Part shown: piece by piece, positions 14,044 through 23,184 of the stretch
Position numbering within the stretch: position 1 is the stretch's first letter
Layout: each line of letters begins with the position of its first letter
Source: T3Sed10-241 sp036751905
Lineage (GTDB): Bacteria; Bacteroidota; Bacteroidia; Flavobacteriales_D; Cryomorphaceae
NCBI GenBank assembly: GCA_036751905.1
Contig: DAIOTP010000030.1
Span: forward strand, 1 to 27,728
Length of the DNA: 27,728 nucleotides
Direction of reading: 5' to 3'
The notes under the pieces: generated by a model
The model's database searches: none
What the model was told of the DNA's origin: nothing
Seen by the model: only the letters and a program-made list of their open reading frames with translations
Position numbers and translations under genes: made by a program

Positions 14044-16869
14044 ATGAAGTTTAGATGTACACTTATGCTTGTCATGTTCATGGCAGGTATTGTTGGCGCT
14101 GCTTTTGGTCAATCCCGAGCCTATGAAGGGGTTGTCACCTCATCAGCAACCAACGAGACCTTACCCGGTGCTACAGTGCTGGTAAAAGGAACAACGGATG
14201 GTGTAGCCACCGACGTAAATGGACGTTTTAGCCTGCAAGCCTCCCCCGGCGATGTGTTGGTCATTTCATTTATTGGTATGCAGGCCAAAGAGGTTACACT
14301 GGGATCGGCCACCAACATATCGGTGAAGCTTGAGACTGGGGTAGCTCTTGATGAGTTCGTTGTAACCGGACAAGGTGTCGGTATCAACAAGCGACGCATC
14401 AGTTCAACGATCAGCACAATTGATTCCAAAGAGCTTGCGGCCGTTCCAGCCACACAGTTGGATCAATTGATTCAATCAAAAATTCCAAATGCTCAAATTA
14501 AGTTGTCTTCCGGGCAGCCAGGAACCGCATCCATCATTAGAACGAGGGGACCGGTTTCGGCGATTACGAATACCACTCCTGTTATATTCATAGATGGTGT
14601 TCGGGTGGACAATTTGAACTCGAATCCACAGCTTGGAATTGCCACGGGTGGAGCGCAGTCCTCTGCCATCGCTGACATTCCCTTGGACAATATAGACCGC
14701 ATTGAGTACATTCCTGGAGGTGCTGCCACCACATTGTATGGAGCTGATGCAGCCAATGGGGTTCTACAAATCTTTACCAAAAGGGGTAAAGCTGGTGACA
14801 GTTATGTAAATTTCGAAATCCAGCAGGGTGCGATCACAGGTACACGTGACTTCTTGCGTTACAAAAGAACCGGTGAAGCCCTTTTTGAAACGGGTTATCA
14901 CCAGGACTACCGGGTTGGTTTCGGTGGCGGTGGAGCGAAAACCAACTACTCCTTTTCGGCCAATCTGCACCAGAATGATGGCTTCAATGACATCAATGAA
15001 ACGGTAAGACGAAATATCCGCTCTACCATTTCGACTGAAATAAATGATTGGTTGACTTACTCCAATTCATTTACCTATGGCAACATGGAGTTCAACAGGG
15101 ATTACAATGCCAACACTGCATTTGCGCGTTTCGGAAATTTGGAAGGCGGTCAATTCGGTAATTTGGATGATTACACCGATGAAGAATTTAATGATCTACG
15201 TGATGTACTCAGGGAAGAGGCTGAAAATACGGATGTTACTGAGCGCATCAATCGCTTCCAGTTCGCCAACAACTTCAAATTCAATATTGCAGATAATTTC
15301 AAAGCCAGCTTTGACATTGGTATTGACTCGCGCAATTCTGTGCAGAGGGAAGGCCTTACCAATGAGCTTCAAATTATCAAAGGATTTTTTCCGGAAGGAA
15401 CTACCAACCAAGGATCCATCACTGTATCGGAAAGGAACTTTAATGTAATTACCAGCAACCTCAACTTTCAGCACACCTATGATACCCCTGACTGGAGCTT
15501 TATTACAACAGTTGGAGGGCAGATTTTTAGAGAAAATGATGTGCAGCGCTCCATTACAGCCAATGAAGTGGTAGACGGTTCTATTTCTATCAACAACTCT
15601 GCAAGTCAGAATGCAACAGATTTCTTCAGGGTTCTTTCAAGTTACGGTATTTACATAGCGGAAAATTTGGGTTACAAGAACTTTGTATATCTGGATTTGG
15701 GTTTGCGCTTTGACGGAAACTCGGCATTTGGTGAAGACATTGGTTTGATTGCACTTCCAAAAATTGGTGCTTCTGTAATCGTTTCGGAAATTCCTGGACT
15801 TGAAGGTATATTTGGCGAAACCTTCACCTTCTTAAAGGTTCGGGGTAATTATGGTCAATCGTCCATTTTTCCACGTGCTTTCGCCAACCAGCGTACCTTC
15901 AATGCTCCACCCTTCCTTGGTCAGCTTTCATTCAACTTTGCCAACCCTGGTGATCCATCCCTTACTTCAGAGATTGCTTCAACCACGGAGTTTGGTGCCG
16001 ACCTGGGATTGTTCAAGGGTAAGTTGAATCTTGGATTCACCTATTACAACACCATTACTGACGGAGCCTTGTTCACTCCTCCACCAGCGCCTTCATCAGG
16101 GCAACAAGCCCAGCTTCGAAATGTGGGAGAGATCCAAAATACCGGTATCGAACTTTCATTGAATTACGAAGTGCTGAATTTGCCAAAGCACAACCTGAAT
16201 GTCGGCGTAAGCTATAACTACAATGACAACTTCGTAAACAGTACAGGAGGAGCTCCAGAATTTTCGGTTGGAGGATTCCAATTCCTGGGATCGTTCGTTC
16301 GTGCGGGTCAACCACTTGGTTACCTCCGAGGCGATTTGTCCACACTGAATCCGGATGGTACTACAGCCAATGTACAACGCGCTGCTTTTCTTGGGACTAC
16401 CTTTGCTCCAACATTCGGATCGTTTAACCTGTCATACACCTACAACAACAAGTGGAATCTTTTCATCAATGGCGACTATCAACATGGTGCCAGCGGTGTA
16501 AACGTTGATGATGTACTTCGATTCTTTGGAGGTGTGGCCGACGAAAACCGTATTCCAGTAGAATTGCAAAATCCAGAGCTTGGCTTGGGATTCTTCGATC
16601 TTGCTTCGTACTGGGTTGAAGAAGCCAATTATTTAAAAATAAGAAACATCAGCTTGGGATACACCATTGGAAACGTAGGCAAGACGTTTAAAAATGCCAG
16701 CGTTTCATTTAGTGTCCTCAATGCACTGAACTTCGTTTCATCCAGCTTCGATCCTGATGCTACCGGTGCTGGAATTGCCGCACAGGGTGGGTTCGCAGGA
16801 GGTGGATTCGCTTTTGGTACAGAATCCATGCCACGCATGTTCATTGGTTCATTAAAATTTAGTTTGTAA
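14044..16869 (+). CDS. SusC/RagA-family TonB-dependent outer-membrane transporter
   Basis: A 941-aa TonB-dependent transporter. A signal peptide (about 1-22, ending AAFG) is followed by a carboxypeptidase-D-like regulatory domain (about 25-105: GATVLVKGTTDGVATDVNGRF split by strands), typical of SusC proteins. LDEFVVTGQG at about 102-111 leads into the plug domain with TPVIFIDGVRVDNLNS near 178-193 and IDRIEYIPGGAATTLYGADA just after. The remainder is the 22-strand barrel, ending in the aromatic-terminated strand MFIGSLKFSL. The partner SusD-like lipoprotein follows after 13 bp; together they form a lidded importer. No glycoside hydrolase, sulfatase, peptidase or ECF sigma/anti-sigma pair is adjacent, so the ligand is unknown. 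The 208-bp upstream gap holds the groEL terminator and an AT-rich leader with no clean TAnnTTTG match. Confidence 0.94.
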   Translation: MKFRCTLMLVMFMAGIVGAAFGQSRAYEGVVTSSATNETLPGATVLVKGTTDGVATDVNGRFSLQASPGDVLVISFIGMQAKEVTLGSATNISVKLETGVALDEFVVTGQGVGINKRRISSTISTIDSKELAAVPATQLDQLIQSKIPNAQIKLSSGQPGTASIIRTRGPVSAITNTTPVIFIDGVRVDNLNSNPQLGIATGGAQSSAIADIPLDNIDRIEYIPGGAATTLYGADAANGVLQIFTKRGKAGDSYVNFEIQQGAITGTRDFLRYKRTGEALFETGYHQDYRVGFGGGGAKTNYSFSANLHQNDGFNDINETVRRNIRSTISTEINDWLTYSNSFTYGNMEFNRDYNANTAFARFGNLEGGQFGNLDDYTDEEFNDLRDVLREEAENTDVTERINRFQFANNFKFNIADNFKASFDIGIDSRNSVQREGLTNELQIIKGFFPEGTTNQGSITVSERNFNVITSNLNFQHTYDTPDWSFITTVGGQIFRENDVQRSITANEVVDGSISINNSASQNATDFFRVLSSYGIYIAENLGYKNFVYLDLGLRFDGNSAFGEDIGLIALPKIGASVIVSEIPGLEGIFGETFTFLKVRGNYGQSSIFPRAFANQRTFNAPPFLGQLSFNFANPGDPSLTSEIASTTEFGADLGLFKGKLNLGFTYYNTITDGALFTPPPAPSSGQQAQLRNVGEIQNTGIELSLNYEVLNLPKHNLNVGVSYNYNDNFVNSTGGAPEFSVGGFQFLGSFVRAGQPLGYLRGDLSTLNPDGTTANVQRAAFLGTTFAPTFGSFNLSYTYNNKWNLFINGDYQHGASGVNVDDVLRFFGGVADENRIPVELQNPELGLGFFDLASYWVEEANYLKIRNISLGYTIGNVGKTFKNASVSFSVLNALNFVSSSFDPDATGAGIAAQGGFAGGGFAFGTESMPRMFIGSLKFSL

Positions 16870-16882
16870 ACCGAAATCCGAT

Positions 16883-18310
16883 ATGAAAAAGTTACTAAAC
16901 ATAATACTCGGTCTCGCACTCATTACTGCATGTAATTTAGGAGATCCCTTCGAAGTTGTTAATCCCAACCTCGATGAAAGCATCATTGGTACTGCGAATT
17001 CAGCGAGGGCGTGGTTGGCAGGGGTTGAAAGGCAAATGACCATTTCGACCAATTATTGGACTGCACCCAATGAAATTGCAAGTGACAATTACGAGAATAC
17101 CCAAACATTCTTCAACCAGTTTCTCGATAATTTGACCTTCAATTTTGTGGACAATGATATCAACCTGGTTCATAGGGGTATTGCGAGGCTTCGTGAAATG
17201 GCACTATTTGGACTCAACGAAGTAGGCCCTGCTGATGCTGGTTATACCGATGAAATAAGGTCGCAATATCTGTTTTATGCTGGTGTTTCGCATATGTGGG
17301 CAGCTGATCTGTACCAAGAGGTTCCTTCTGAACCTCAAGGTCCGCTCGTTTCAAGGGTACAGCACACCAATCTTGCTGTTGAGTATTTTACTCAGGCGCT
17401 GGATGCTGACCCAAGCAATGTGGCAGCGTTAATGGGACGGGCCAGATCACACTACAGGGCCGGCCGCAAGGCTGAAGCTGTGGCCGATGCCCAGGCTGTA
17501 CTCGCCGCTGATCCAATGCATTTGAAGAATGTGTTGTTTGACCCAATTAACTCAGATGGAACCAATGCTGGCTTTAATTACACCATCAACAATTTGCAGT
17601 TGGCCTTATTTGACCGTGGTGGTTTTGATGATTTGCAACCATTGCCCAGACTCGATTTTCTCGACCCAAAGCTTTATGCTATCAGCGCTACAGTAAGCTC
17701 ACCTATAGCCTTGACCAAGGCGGAAGAGGCACACTTTATCATTGCTGAAGCACAGCTTTCTGATGGTGACGTGGGCGGAGCGAGGCAAACCTTAAAGAAC
17801 CTGATTGACCTCGTAGCGGAAAGGCCTACAGCCACTTTTGACGACAGTCAGGAAGACCGCAGCCAACGCGAGCCAGGATCCCGACCCGACACTTCAGCAG
17901 TCATTGTTGATGGACGTGAAGGGTTGGTTCTTGACCGTAAGGATGGATTTATCACTGTACCTATTGTCAGTGGAACCTCTATTACACACGATATGCTCGA
18001 CGCAATCAGCGATGAGGTGGATATGTTGGAGATGCTTTATCTCATGCGTCAGGAAGTGTTTATCGCCGAAGGACGCCGTTTTTCAGATATGGGTCTGACC
18101 TACATCATGTCAGAAAACGAAATCCTACTCAATGACAATGTGGGCATGGGATCGGCAACTCCTGATATTCCGCCGTTCATCAATGCTGTTCGAAATCAGC
18201 TCGATGATTTTGAGTACGATGCTGAAACTCTTGTCGCTACCATAACAGTAAATGTGAATCGGATTATTGCCGAGAATAGAACTTCTCCTTACGTGTGTCC
18301 TTTCCACTAA
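16883..18310 (+). CDS. SusD/RagB-family outer-membrane lipoprotein
   Basis: A 475-aa lipoprotein with signal MKKLLNIILGLALITAC (C17). It has the SusD helical layout: an N-terminal segment with ARAWLAGVERQMTISTNYW, a TPR-like region (AVEYFTQALDADPSNVAAL followed by RAGRKAEAVADAQAVLAADP, about residues 165-215), and the C-terminal RQEVFIAEGRRFSDMGLTY (about 390-408) that matches the conserved family block. SusD-like proteins sit on the SusC barrel and hand over the ligand. The short linker to susC and a terminator 20 bp after the stop define a two-gene transcript. The absence of nearby catabolic genes suggests a general nutrient role rather than a dedicated glycan locus; that is inference. Confidence 0.93.
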   Translation: MKKLLNIILGLALITACNLGDPFEVVNPNLDESIIGTANSARAWLAGVERQMTISTNYWTAPNEIASDNYENTQTFFNQFLDNLTFNFVDNDINLVHRGIARLREMALFGLNEVGPADAGYTDEIRSQYLFYAGVSHMWAADLYQEVPSEPQGPLVSRVQHTNLAVEYFTQALDADPSNVAALMGRARSHYRAGRKAEAVADAQAVLAADPMHLKNVLFDPINSDGTNAGFNYTINNLQLALFDRGGFDDLQPLPRLDFLDPKLYAISATVSSPIALTKAEEAHFIIAEAQLSDGDVGGARQTLKNLIDLVAERPTATFDDSQEDRSQREPGSRPDTSAVIVDGREGLVLDRKDGFITVPIVSGTSITHDMLDAISDEVDMLEMLYLMRQEVFIAEGRRFSDMGLTYIMSENEILLNDNVGMGSATPDIPPFINAVRNQLDDFEYDAETLVATITVNVNRIIAENRTSPYVCPFH

Positions 18311-18330
18311 GAACCGTTGAAAGATGTTCG

Positions 18331-18359
18331 AAAACCCCTCCCGCAAAGAGGGGTTTTTT
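18331..18359 (+). terminator. Rho-independent terminator after the SusD-like gene
   Basis: AAAACCCCTC (18331-18340), loop CCGCAAA, GAGGGGTTTT (18348-18357), then more T. The same CCCCTC/GAGGGG core recurs in the terminator at 26834-26868. Confidence 0.92.
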
Positions 18360-18449
18360 CGTGCTTCTTTGTACTGAATTTTGAGCAGCGTAACCTTTAT
18401 CTCAAAATTGGGTTTAATTAAGTGAGAATTGCTAACGAAACGGGAAAAC

Positions 18450-18623
18450 ATGAAAACAGCTACCACCAACAGCCTTCGTGCCGCTGATTTAAAAAAATTG
18501 CTATCCATTCCTGAAGGAGATGTACTGGGGGAGGTAATTCGCCTCAACTGTACCTATTATGGGAATGGACTTGATGTGCTTAGGGTGTGTACTCTGGTGA
18601 AAGAACGCCGGCAAAATGACTAA
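18450..18623 (+). CDS. Small 57-aa protein of unknown function
   Basis: A short gene standing alone between two strong terminators (18331-18359 and 18641-18668), which implies its own transcript. I do not recognise the protein. It starts MKTATTNSLRAADLKKLLSI, lacks a signal peptide and membrane helix, has two cysteines (C40 and C53) in RLNCTYYGNGLDVLRVCTL, and ends with a basic stretch (KERRQND). ATG 18450 was preferred over a TTG at 18429; it follows an A-rich GGGAAAAC stretch. The mix of a Leu-rich N-terminal helix and a short strand-rich half could be a small binding or regulatory protein, but no function can be assigned. A chance open frame is possible, though the downstream terminator 17 bp after the stop argues for a real gene. 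Confidence 0.6.
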   Translation: MKTATTNSLRAADLKKLLSIPEGDVLGEVIRLNCTYYGNGLDVLRVCTLVKERRQND

Positions 18624-18640
18624 GACATCATTTCAAGTGT

Positions 18641-18668
18641 AAACCGACCGGAAGGCCGGTTTTTTTTT
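18641..18668 (+). terminator. Rho-independent terminator after the 57-aa gene
   Basis: ACCGG (18647-18651), loop AAGG, CCGGT (18656-18660), followed by eight T. An alternative pairing uses AAACCG at 18641-18646 with CGGTTT at 18657-18662. Confidence 0.88.
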
Positions 18669-18728
18669 GCCTTGTTAGAGATTCGTTAATGCTGAAGTGG
18701 GCATTGGCCCATTGCCTATCTTCGCTGT

Positions 18729-20063
18729 ATGAGCCGTCGCTTGATCAGCACTTTATTGTTACTCGCCATTTTTTCGGTGGTAGGCATTGTGGCTACACAA
18801 ATATTTTGGCTCGACAAGGCATTTCGCGTTCAGCAACAACAGCTTAATCTGAACATAGAGCAGGCACAGCTCGAAGCCAAACTTTTTAATGACAGGGTTA
18901 CCATCGCCTTGACCAACGTAGCCAATGAAATTCTCTCTATCAACAATGACCCGGCCAAGCTTTTTGAAGCTGTGAAGCAGGTACGGCCAAATTACTTCAC
19001 TGTTGCGATCAATGACACTGTACATCCCTACTTGCTTGAAAGCTTGCTGATCAGTGAGTTCGCTCAGCGCAACATAGGAGAGAATTTTGAATACGGCGTA
19101 TATGATTGCTTTACTGACAGCATTGTATTTGGTAATTATGTGGCGCTCGTAGCCGATGAAACCTCGGGAAAGCGCTCCGAGGCTGCCCCTGAAATAAAGT
19201 GGGACAAAGATGGCCACTACTTTTCTGTTTTTTTTCCGGATCGGGAAAGCTATTTGGTGGAAGTTCCTCATGAACAGGTTGCTACATGGGCTTTTTCCGC
19301 ACTGATAAGCCTTATTGTATTTATTTTTTTCGCCTATGCTATATTTATCATCCTCAGGCAGAAGCGCCTTTCAGAAATGAAAACGGATTTCATCAACAAC
19401 ATGACCCATGAACTCAAAACGCCGATAAGCACCATATCCCTTTCAAGTGAGGTGCTCTTGAATCCGGCCATAGTTCATCAACCCGGGCGCCTGAACCAGT
19501 ACGCACAGCTGATCCAAAATGAAAATCAACGGCTGCGCATGCAAGTCGAAAAAGTATTGCAGCTTGCAGCCCTCGATAGGGGGCAGGTGAAACTGCAATT
19601 GGTGAATATCGATATGCATCAGCTCATACAGACAGCTGTAGAAGCCATCAAGCTTGTGCATTCAGGCAGTGGCTTGCAGCTTGATATGAAGCTGGAAGCA
19701 GTGCAAACCATGGTGAGTGGTGACATCGTACACTTGAGCAACATCATCCACAATTTGCTCGACAATGCCATAAAATACAGTAAGGAAGAAGTATCGATTA
19801 CGGTGCATACATACAATGTGAACAATCGCTTTATAGTGGCTGTAAAAGACCGGGGTATTGGCATTCCGAAAAAGGCCATCCCGTTTATCTTTGACAAGTT
19901 TTACCGTGTACCTACTGGTAATGTGCATGATGTAAAGGGGTATGGGCTTGGTTTGTATTATGTACAGGAAATGGTACAGGCCCATAACGGTAAGATCACG
20001 GTAGAGAGCCGCGAAAATGAAGGGAGCACTTTTCAGATTCAATTGCCAATAAAACAAGGATGA
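18729..20063 (+). CDS. Membrane sensor histidine kinase
   Basis: A 444-aa two-component kinase. Membrane helix 1 is at about 6-27 and helix 2 at about 187-209, enclosing a periplasmic sensor region of roughly 155 residues with no family I recognise. No HAMP domain is visible; helix 2 runs into the HisKA domain, with the phosphorylated histidine H227 in NNMTHELKTPIS. The ATPase domain has the N box NIIHNLLDNAIKYS (338-351), G1 DRGIGIP (374-380), the F box and G2 GYGLGLYYV (404-412). The sensed signal is unknown. The stop overlaps the start of the response regulator by 4 nt (ATGA), so the two are translated together. General design resembles the Bacteroidota RprX-type kinases. Confidence 0.95.
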   Translation: MSRRLISTLLLLAIFSVVGIVATQIFWLDKAFRVQQQQLNLNIEQAQLEAKLFNDRVTIALTNVANEILSINNDPAKLFEAVKQVRPNYFTVAINDTVHPYLLESLLISEFAQRNIGENFEYGVYDCFTDSIVFGNYVALVADETSGKRSEAAPEIKWDKDGHYFSVFFPDRESYLVEVPHEQVATWAFSALISLIVFIFFAYAIFIILRQKRLSEMKTDFINNMTHELKTPISTISLSSEVLLNPAIVHQPGRLNQYAQLIQNENQRLRMQVEKVLQLAALDRGQVKLQLVNIDMHQLIQTAVEAIKLVHSGSGLQLDMKLEAVQTMVSGDIVHLSNIIHNLLDNAIKYSKEEVSITVHTYNVNNRFIVAVKDRGIGIPKKAIPFIFDKFYRVPTGNVHDVKGYGLGLYYVQEMVQAHNGKITVESRENEGSTFQIQLPIKQG

Positions 20064-20764
20064 GCCAGGAAGAACATACACCCACCATACTGCTGGTAGA
20101 GGATGATCCCGGATTGGGGTTTGCAATTCAAGATACGTTGCGCGAGCATGGCTACCGCGTGCACTTAAGCAGGGATGGCATGGAGGGATTGAAACAATTC
20201 AATCAAAGGGCCTATGATATGTGCATTTTGGATGTGATGATGCCAAAGAAGGATGGGTTCGAACTCGCCCGGGATATCCGAAAGGTGGATTCCGCGGTTC
20301 CCATCGTTTTCCTTTCGGCAAAAGGCATGATTGAAGACAAGGTGCGCGGCTTCAAAAGTGGTGCCGATGACTACATCACTAAACCCTTCAGCAGTGAGGA
20401 GCTGCTGTTGAGGGTGGAGGCCATACTTCGGCGCAGTGGAACGCCAAAGAAGGAAGTGGAGGGAAGGCTTTATCAGCTGGGTTCAATACGCTTTGATCCC
20501 GATAATTTTGAATTGGTAGGGCCCAGTGGTGCCAAAACACTTACCCGGAAAGAGGTCAGCATTCTGAAACTGCTCTGTGAACGAAAAAATCAGGTGATTG
20601 AGAGGGAATTGCTTACCACCCTCATTTGGGGAGATGACAGCTACTTTGTGGGCCGGAGTTTGGACGTGTTCATTACTCGCCTCCGAAAGTACCTCACCGA
20701 CGAACCGAAAGTGTCCATAACCAACGTTCACGGCGTGGGCTTTAAGCTCGAACTGCAGCCATAG
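20060..20764 (+). CDS. OmpR/PhoB-family response regulator
   Basis: A 234-aa response regulator. The receiver domain has the acidic pocket E14-D15-D16, phospho-acceptor D58 in CILDVMMPKKDGFE, S86 in FLSAKG and K108 in YITKPF. The C-terminal winged helix (about 135-232) shows LTRKEVSILKLLCERKNQV, the recognition helix region SLDVFITRLRKYL and the terminal hairpin ITNVHGVGFKLEL. It is the cognate partner of the overlapping histidine kinase and binds DNA as a dimer when phosphorylated. Targets are not evident; the nearby SusC/SusD and small gene are candidates only by proximity. A terminator overlaps the end of the convergent TPR gene downstream. Confidence 0.97.
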   Translation: MSQEEHTPTILLVEDDPGLGFAIQDTLREHGYRVHLSRDGMEGLKQFNQRAYDMCILDVMMPKKDGFELARDIRKVDSAVPIVFLSAKGMIEDKVRGFKSGADDYITKPFSSEELLLRVEAILRRSGTPKKEVEGRLYQLGSIRFDPDNFELVGPSGAKTLTRKEVSILKLLCERKNQVIERELLTTLIWGDDSYFVGRSLDVFITRLRKYLTDEPKVSITNVHGVGFKLELQP

Positions 20765-20768
20765 CATC

Positions 20769-20794
20769 ATGCCTTGGCATTTAAGGCATTTTTT
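20769..20794 (+). terminator. Rho-independent terminator after the response regulator
   Basis: ATGCCTT (20769-20775), loop GGCATTT, AAGGCAT (20783-20789), then a T run to 20794. The right arm lies over the stop codon and last codons of the convergent TPR gene. The minus strand lacks a T-run after the stem, so it should act on the plus-strand transcript only. Confidence 0.8.
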
Positions 20795-22640
20795 CAGGTA
20801 TGCTTCTGATTGGGGCTACACCGTCCTCATCGCCACGTAAGGCGCGCAGGCGCTTCCGGGCCTCCACCGTGAATAAGCTACCTGGAAAGTCAAGAATCAA
20901 CTGCTTGTAGAGTTCAGCGGCTTTGGCGGTATCACGGGTATGGCTTTCATGCAGTTCGGCCATGCGAAACAGTGCATCATCAGCCGTAATGTCGAAATAG
21001 TGGTTGCTGAGCACTTGCTGGTAAAAGCCCAAGGCGCCCTCAATATCGCTGGTGGCCTCTCGAATGCGCGCTTTTTGCATCAGTATCTCGTCGCTGAGTG
21101 CATGGTAGGGATACAATCGAACAATGCTGTCCAAAGTTGCCTCAGCGGCTGTGTATTGACGCTGCAGTACCATCAGATCAGCCCGTGCGTACTTCACCAT
21201 AGGCTCTGGGATGGTGTCAAGGTTATAATTGTCCGTGATAAGCAGCGATAGCTTCATGGCGTCATTGGCTATGAGCTTGGAGGTGCTGCCCTTCAAGACA
21301 TCAAGCTGGGCCTGAGCCCAAGTAAAATCACCCACATAGTAGCTGATGCGCGCATTGAGCAGCTTGGCTTCAAAGCCTATTACATCTTGTTTGAAATCTT
21401 TATCAACCTGTGATGCAAGGAGGGAAGCATCCCAGATGTAATCACGGGCGATCAGTATTTCCGCCAGTTCCAGTTTGGTTTCTGCAATAACCGTTGGTCT
21501 GAGGCCTGCAATGTCCAAGGCATTGTTCAATGTGATGGTAGCGGCTTGCATGTCGCCTAGGTAAAAGGCCTCGAGTTGGGCTTTTTGTCTGAGCAAATCG
21601 ACAGTTTCGATACTTACGCCCAGCTCTTTGATGGTATTGTCATAGGCCTCATTGAGCTTAGCGATTGCCACTGTATCTGGAGGGTAGCTTGCGCGCAAAA
21701 GTTCAAAATCAGCCCGCAACTGTCCAAGCTTGGCGTAGGTGTAAAATGCGCTGTTGGCTCCTTTGTCAATCAAGTATTGGTATGCTTTGGATGCTACATC
21801 AAACGAGCCATTGTTCATGGCCAAACTGGCCAGTGTGAGTATGCGTTGTCCATCTTCATTCAGGCGCTTGTCAATGGCTTTCAGCTGAATCAAGGCTGAG
21901 TTAAAATCGCGCCGCTGAAGGAAGAGCCAAGTGAGCATTTCTGCAAAAACAGTTTCTTGGGGGCTTCGTTGTATACGTCGGAGCAGTTCAGTGCGCAAAA
22001 ACTCCATTTGAGGCCCATCTTCATCCATGTCAATGCTGCGACTGATTGAATTTTGGACCGTTTGGAGGTAGGCATTGTTGAAGCTTACCAGATCCAAATA
22101 TTCTGTAATCATGCGCTCCTTGTCGCCCATTGTACCGTACAAGCTGGCTATTTCATAGTTGAATGGGTAGCTGTTGTCGAGCAATTTTTTGCCGTGTTGG
22201 TAGGTTTCAAGGGCCAATTCGAGCTTGTTGCGGCGTATAAATTCATTGGCTGTTCGAATCACCATACCCTGGCTCTTGGGCAGCGAGCTGATGGCCTCAC
22301 CGTATGCTTTGTTGGCCGCTTTGGCGTCGTCCATCGACTCATACAGCGCCCCGAGATCGATGTAGTAAATGTTGGAGTTGAACCGCTTCATGTGCTGTTT
22401 TACCAACTTTTCCGCTTCTTTGTATTCTTTCAGTTCGCTGAGTGATTGCAGTAAAGCATTGTAATTGCCGCTGTTCGGGCTCTGTTTGTACAGCTTATCG
22501 TAATAGAGCCGTGCCTTTTCGAACTCCCCATTTTCCAAGTAATAAGCCGCGAGTTGTTCATCACTGCTTCCCTGCGCGCTGAGTTGAATTTGCGGAAGCA
22601 GCAAGAGGCAAAAAAGAAGAAGTGAGATGCATTTGTTCAT
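20781..22640 (-). CDS. Secreted tetratricopeptide-repeat protein
   Basis: A 619-aa protein made almost entirely of TPR-type helical pairs. The start at 22640 gives MNKCISLLLFCLLLLPQIQL then SAQ, a Sec signal peptide, so it should act in the periplasm or at the outer membrane; the longer open frame upstream overlaps the previous gene and is unlikely. Repeats are recognisable throughout, for example AAYYLENGEFEKARLYYDKL near 30-50, ALGFYQQVLSNHYFDITADD near 540-560 and AAELYKQLILDFPGSLFTVE near 585-605. TPR arrays are scaffolds, so no enzymatic role is proposed. It is the last gene of the serS unit, 4 bp after the small lipoprotein-like gene, an arrangement that suggests co-translation. Confidence 0.9.
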   Translation of the reverse strand: MNKCISLLLFCLLLLPQIQLSAQGSSDEQLAAYYLENGEFEKARLYYDKLYKQSPNSGNYNALLQSLSELKEYKEAEKLVKQHMKRFNSNIYYIDLGALYESMDDAKAANKAYGEAISSLPKSQGMVIRTANEFIRRNKLELALETYQHGKKLLDNSYPFNYEIASLYGTMGDKERMITEYLDLVSFNNAYLQTVQNSISRSIDMDEDGPQMEFLRTELLRRIQRSPQETVFAEMLTWLFLQRRDFNSALIQLKAIDKRLNEDGQRILTLASLAMNNGSFDVASKAYQYLIDKGANSAFYTYAKLGQLRADFELLRASYPPDTVAIAKLNEAYDNTIKELGVSIETVDLLRQKAQLEAFYLGDMQAATITLNNALDIAGLRPTVIAETKLELAEILIARDYIWDASLLASQVDKDFKQDVIGFEAKLLNARISYYVGDFTWAQAQLDVLKGSTSKLIANDAMKLSLLITDNYNLDTIPEPMVKYARADLMVLQRQYTAAEATLDSIVRLYPYHALSDEILMQKARIREATSDIEGALGFYQQVLSNHYFDITADDALFRMAELHESHTRDTAKAAELYKQLILDFPGSLFTVEARKRLRALRGDEDGVAPIRSIPEKMP

Positions 22641-22644
22641 GGCC

Positions 22645-23184
22645 CTAATATCTGAATTTATACACAATGCTGTCCTTTTGCAACAACCATTCCGCATGAT
22701 TGTGCTCCTCTTTTCGAATCCTTTTGTAGAATTGCTGTGCTTGTTCAATTAAGGCCTTGGCATTTTGCCGTTCGTGCGATAACAGATATGAAACGCTGTC
22801 GGGGGGCAATAGATTGTGTTCGAGGTCGTGGTTGAGGTCGAGCAGCTGACGGATGGCTGCATTTATCCTGATATTCATAGGATCTATATCAACCGATGAA
22901 GGGTGCGTAGGTTGACCGAGCTGTGTAAAGCTCCTCACAAACTCAGCACTGCTGCTGTCAAGGGTATCGACTTCATATTTGAGCATTGAATCCAAAGAAA
23001 GCAAAAAGGTAAGCCGGGTATCGCGCAGCTCATTGAGTTGAGCAGTGTCCATGTCGAGGATTTGCAGGCGAATACCCTCAAGCGCCTCTACAAGTCCGTT
23101 GTTGCGACGGAGGTCATCGCTGTAATCTACAGAGCTACACGTTATGAGCGACAGGCTCAGTGTGATGCAGCACACATTTTTCAT
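22645..23184 (-). CDS. Small putative lipoprotein, function unknown
   Basis: A 179-aa protein I do not recognise. The N-terminus MKNVCCITLSLSLITC reads as a short lipoprotein signal with C16 as the likely lipidated residue. The rest is highly helical and charged, with heptad-like leucines (ALEGIRLQILDMDTAQLNEL; LLDLNHDLEHNLL) suggesting a coiled-coil bundle, and a basic, aromatic end (DSIVYKFRY). Its ATG overlaps the serS stop by 4 nt, and the TPR gene starts 4 bp after its stop. The sandwiching suggests it works with the TPR protein in the envelope; that is inference from order alone. Confidence 0.75.
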   Translation of the reverse strand: MKNVCCITLSLSLITCSSVDYSDDLRRNNGLVEALEGIRLQILDMDTAQLNELRDTRLTFLLSLDSMLKYEVDTLDSSSAEFVRSFTQLGQPTHPSSVDIDPMNIRINAAIRQLLDLNHDLEHNLLPPDSVSYLLSHERQNAKALIEQAQQFYKRIRKEEHNHAEWLLQKDSIVYKFRY

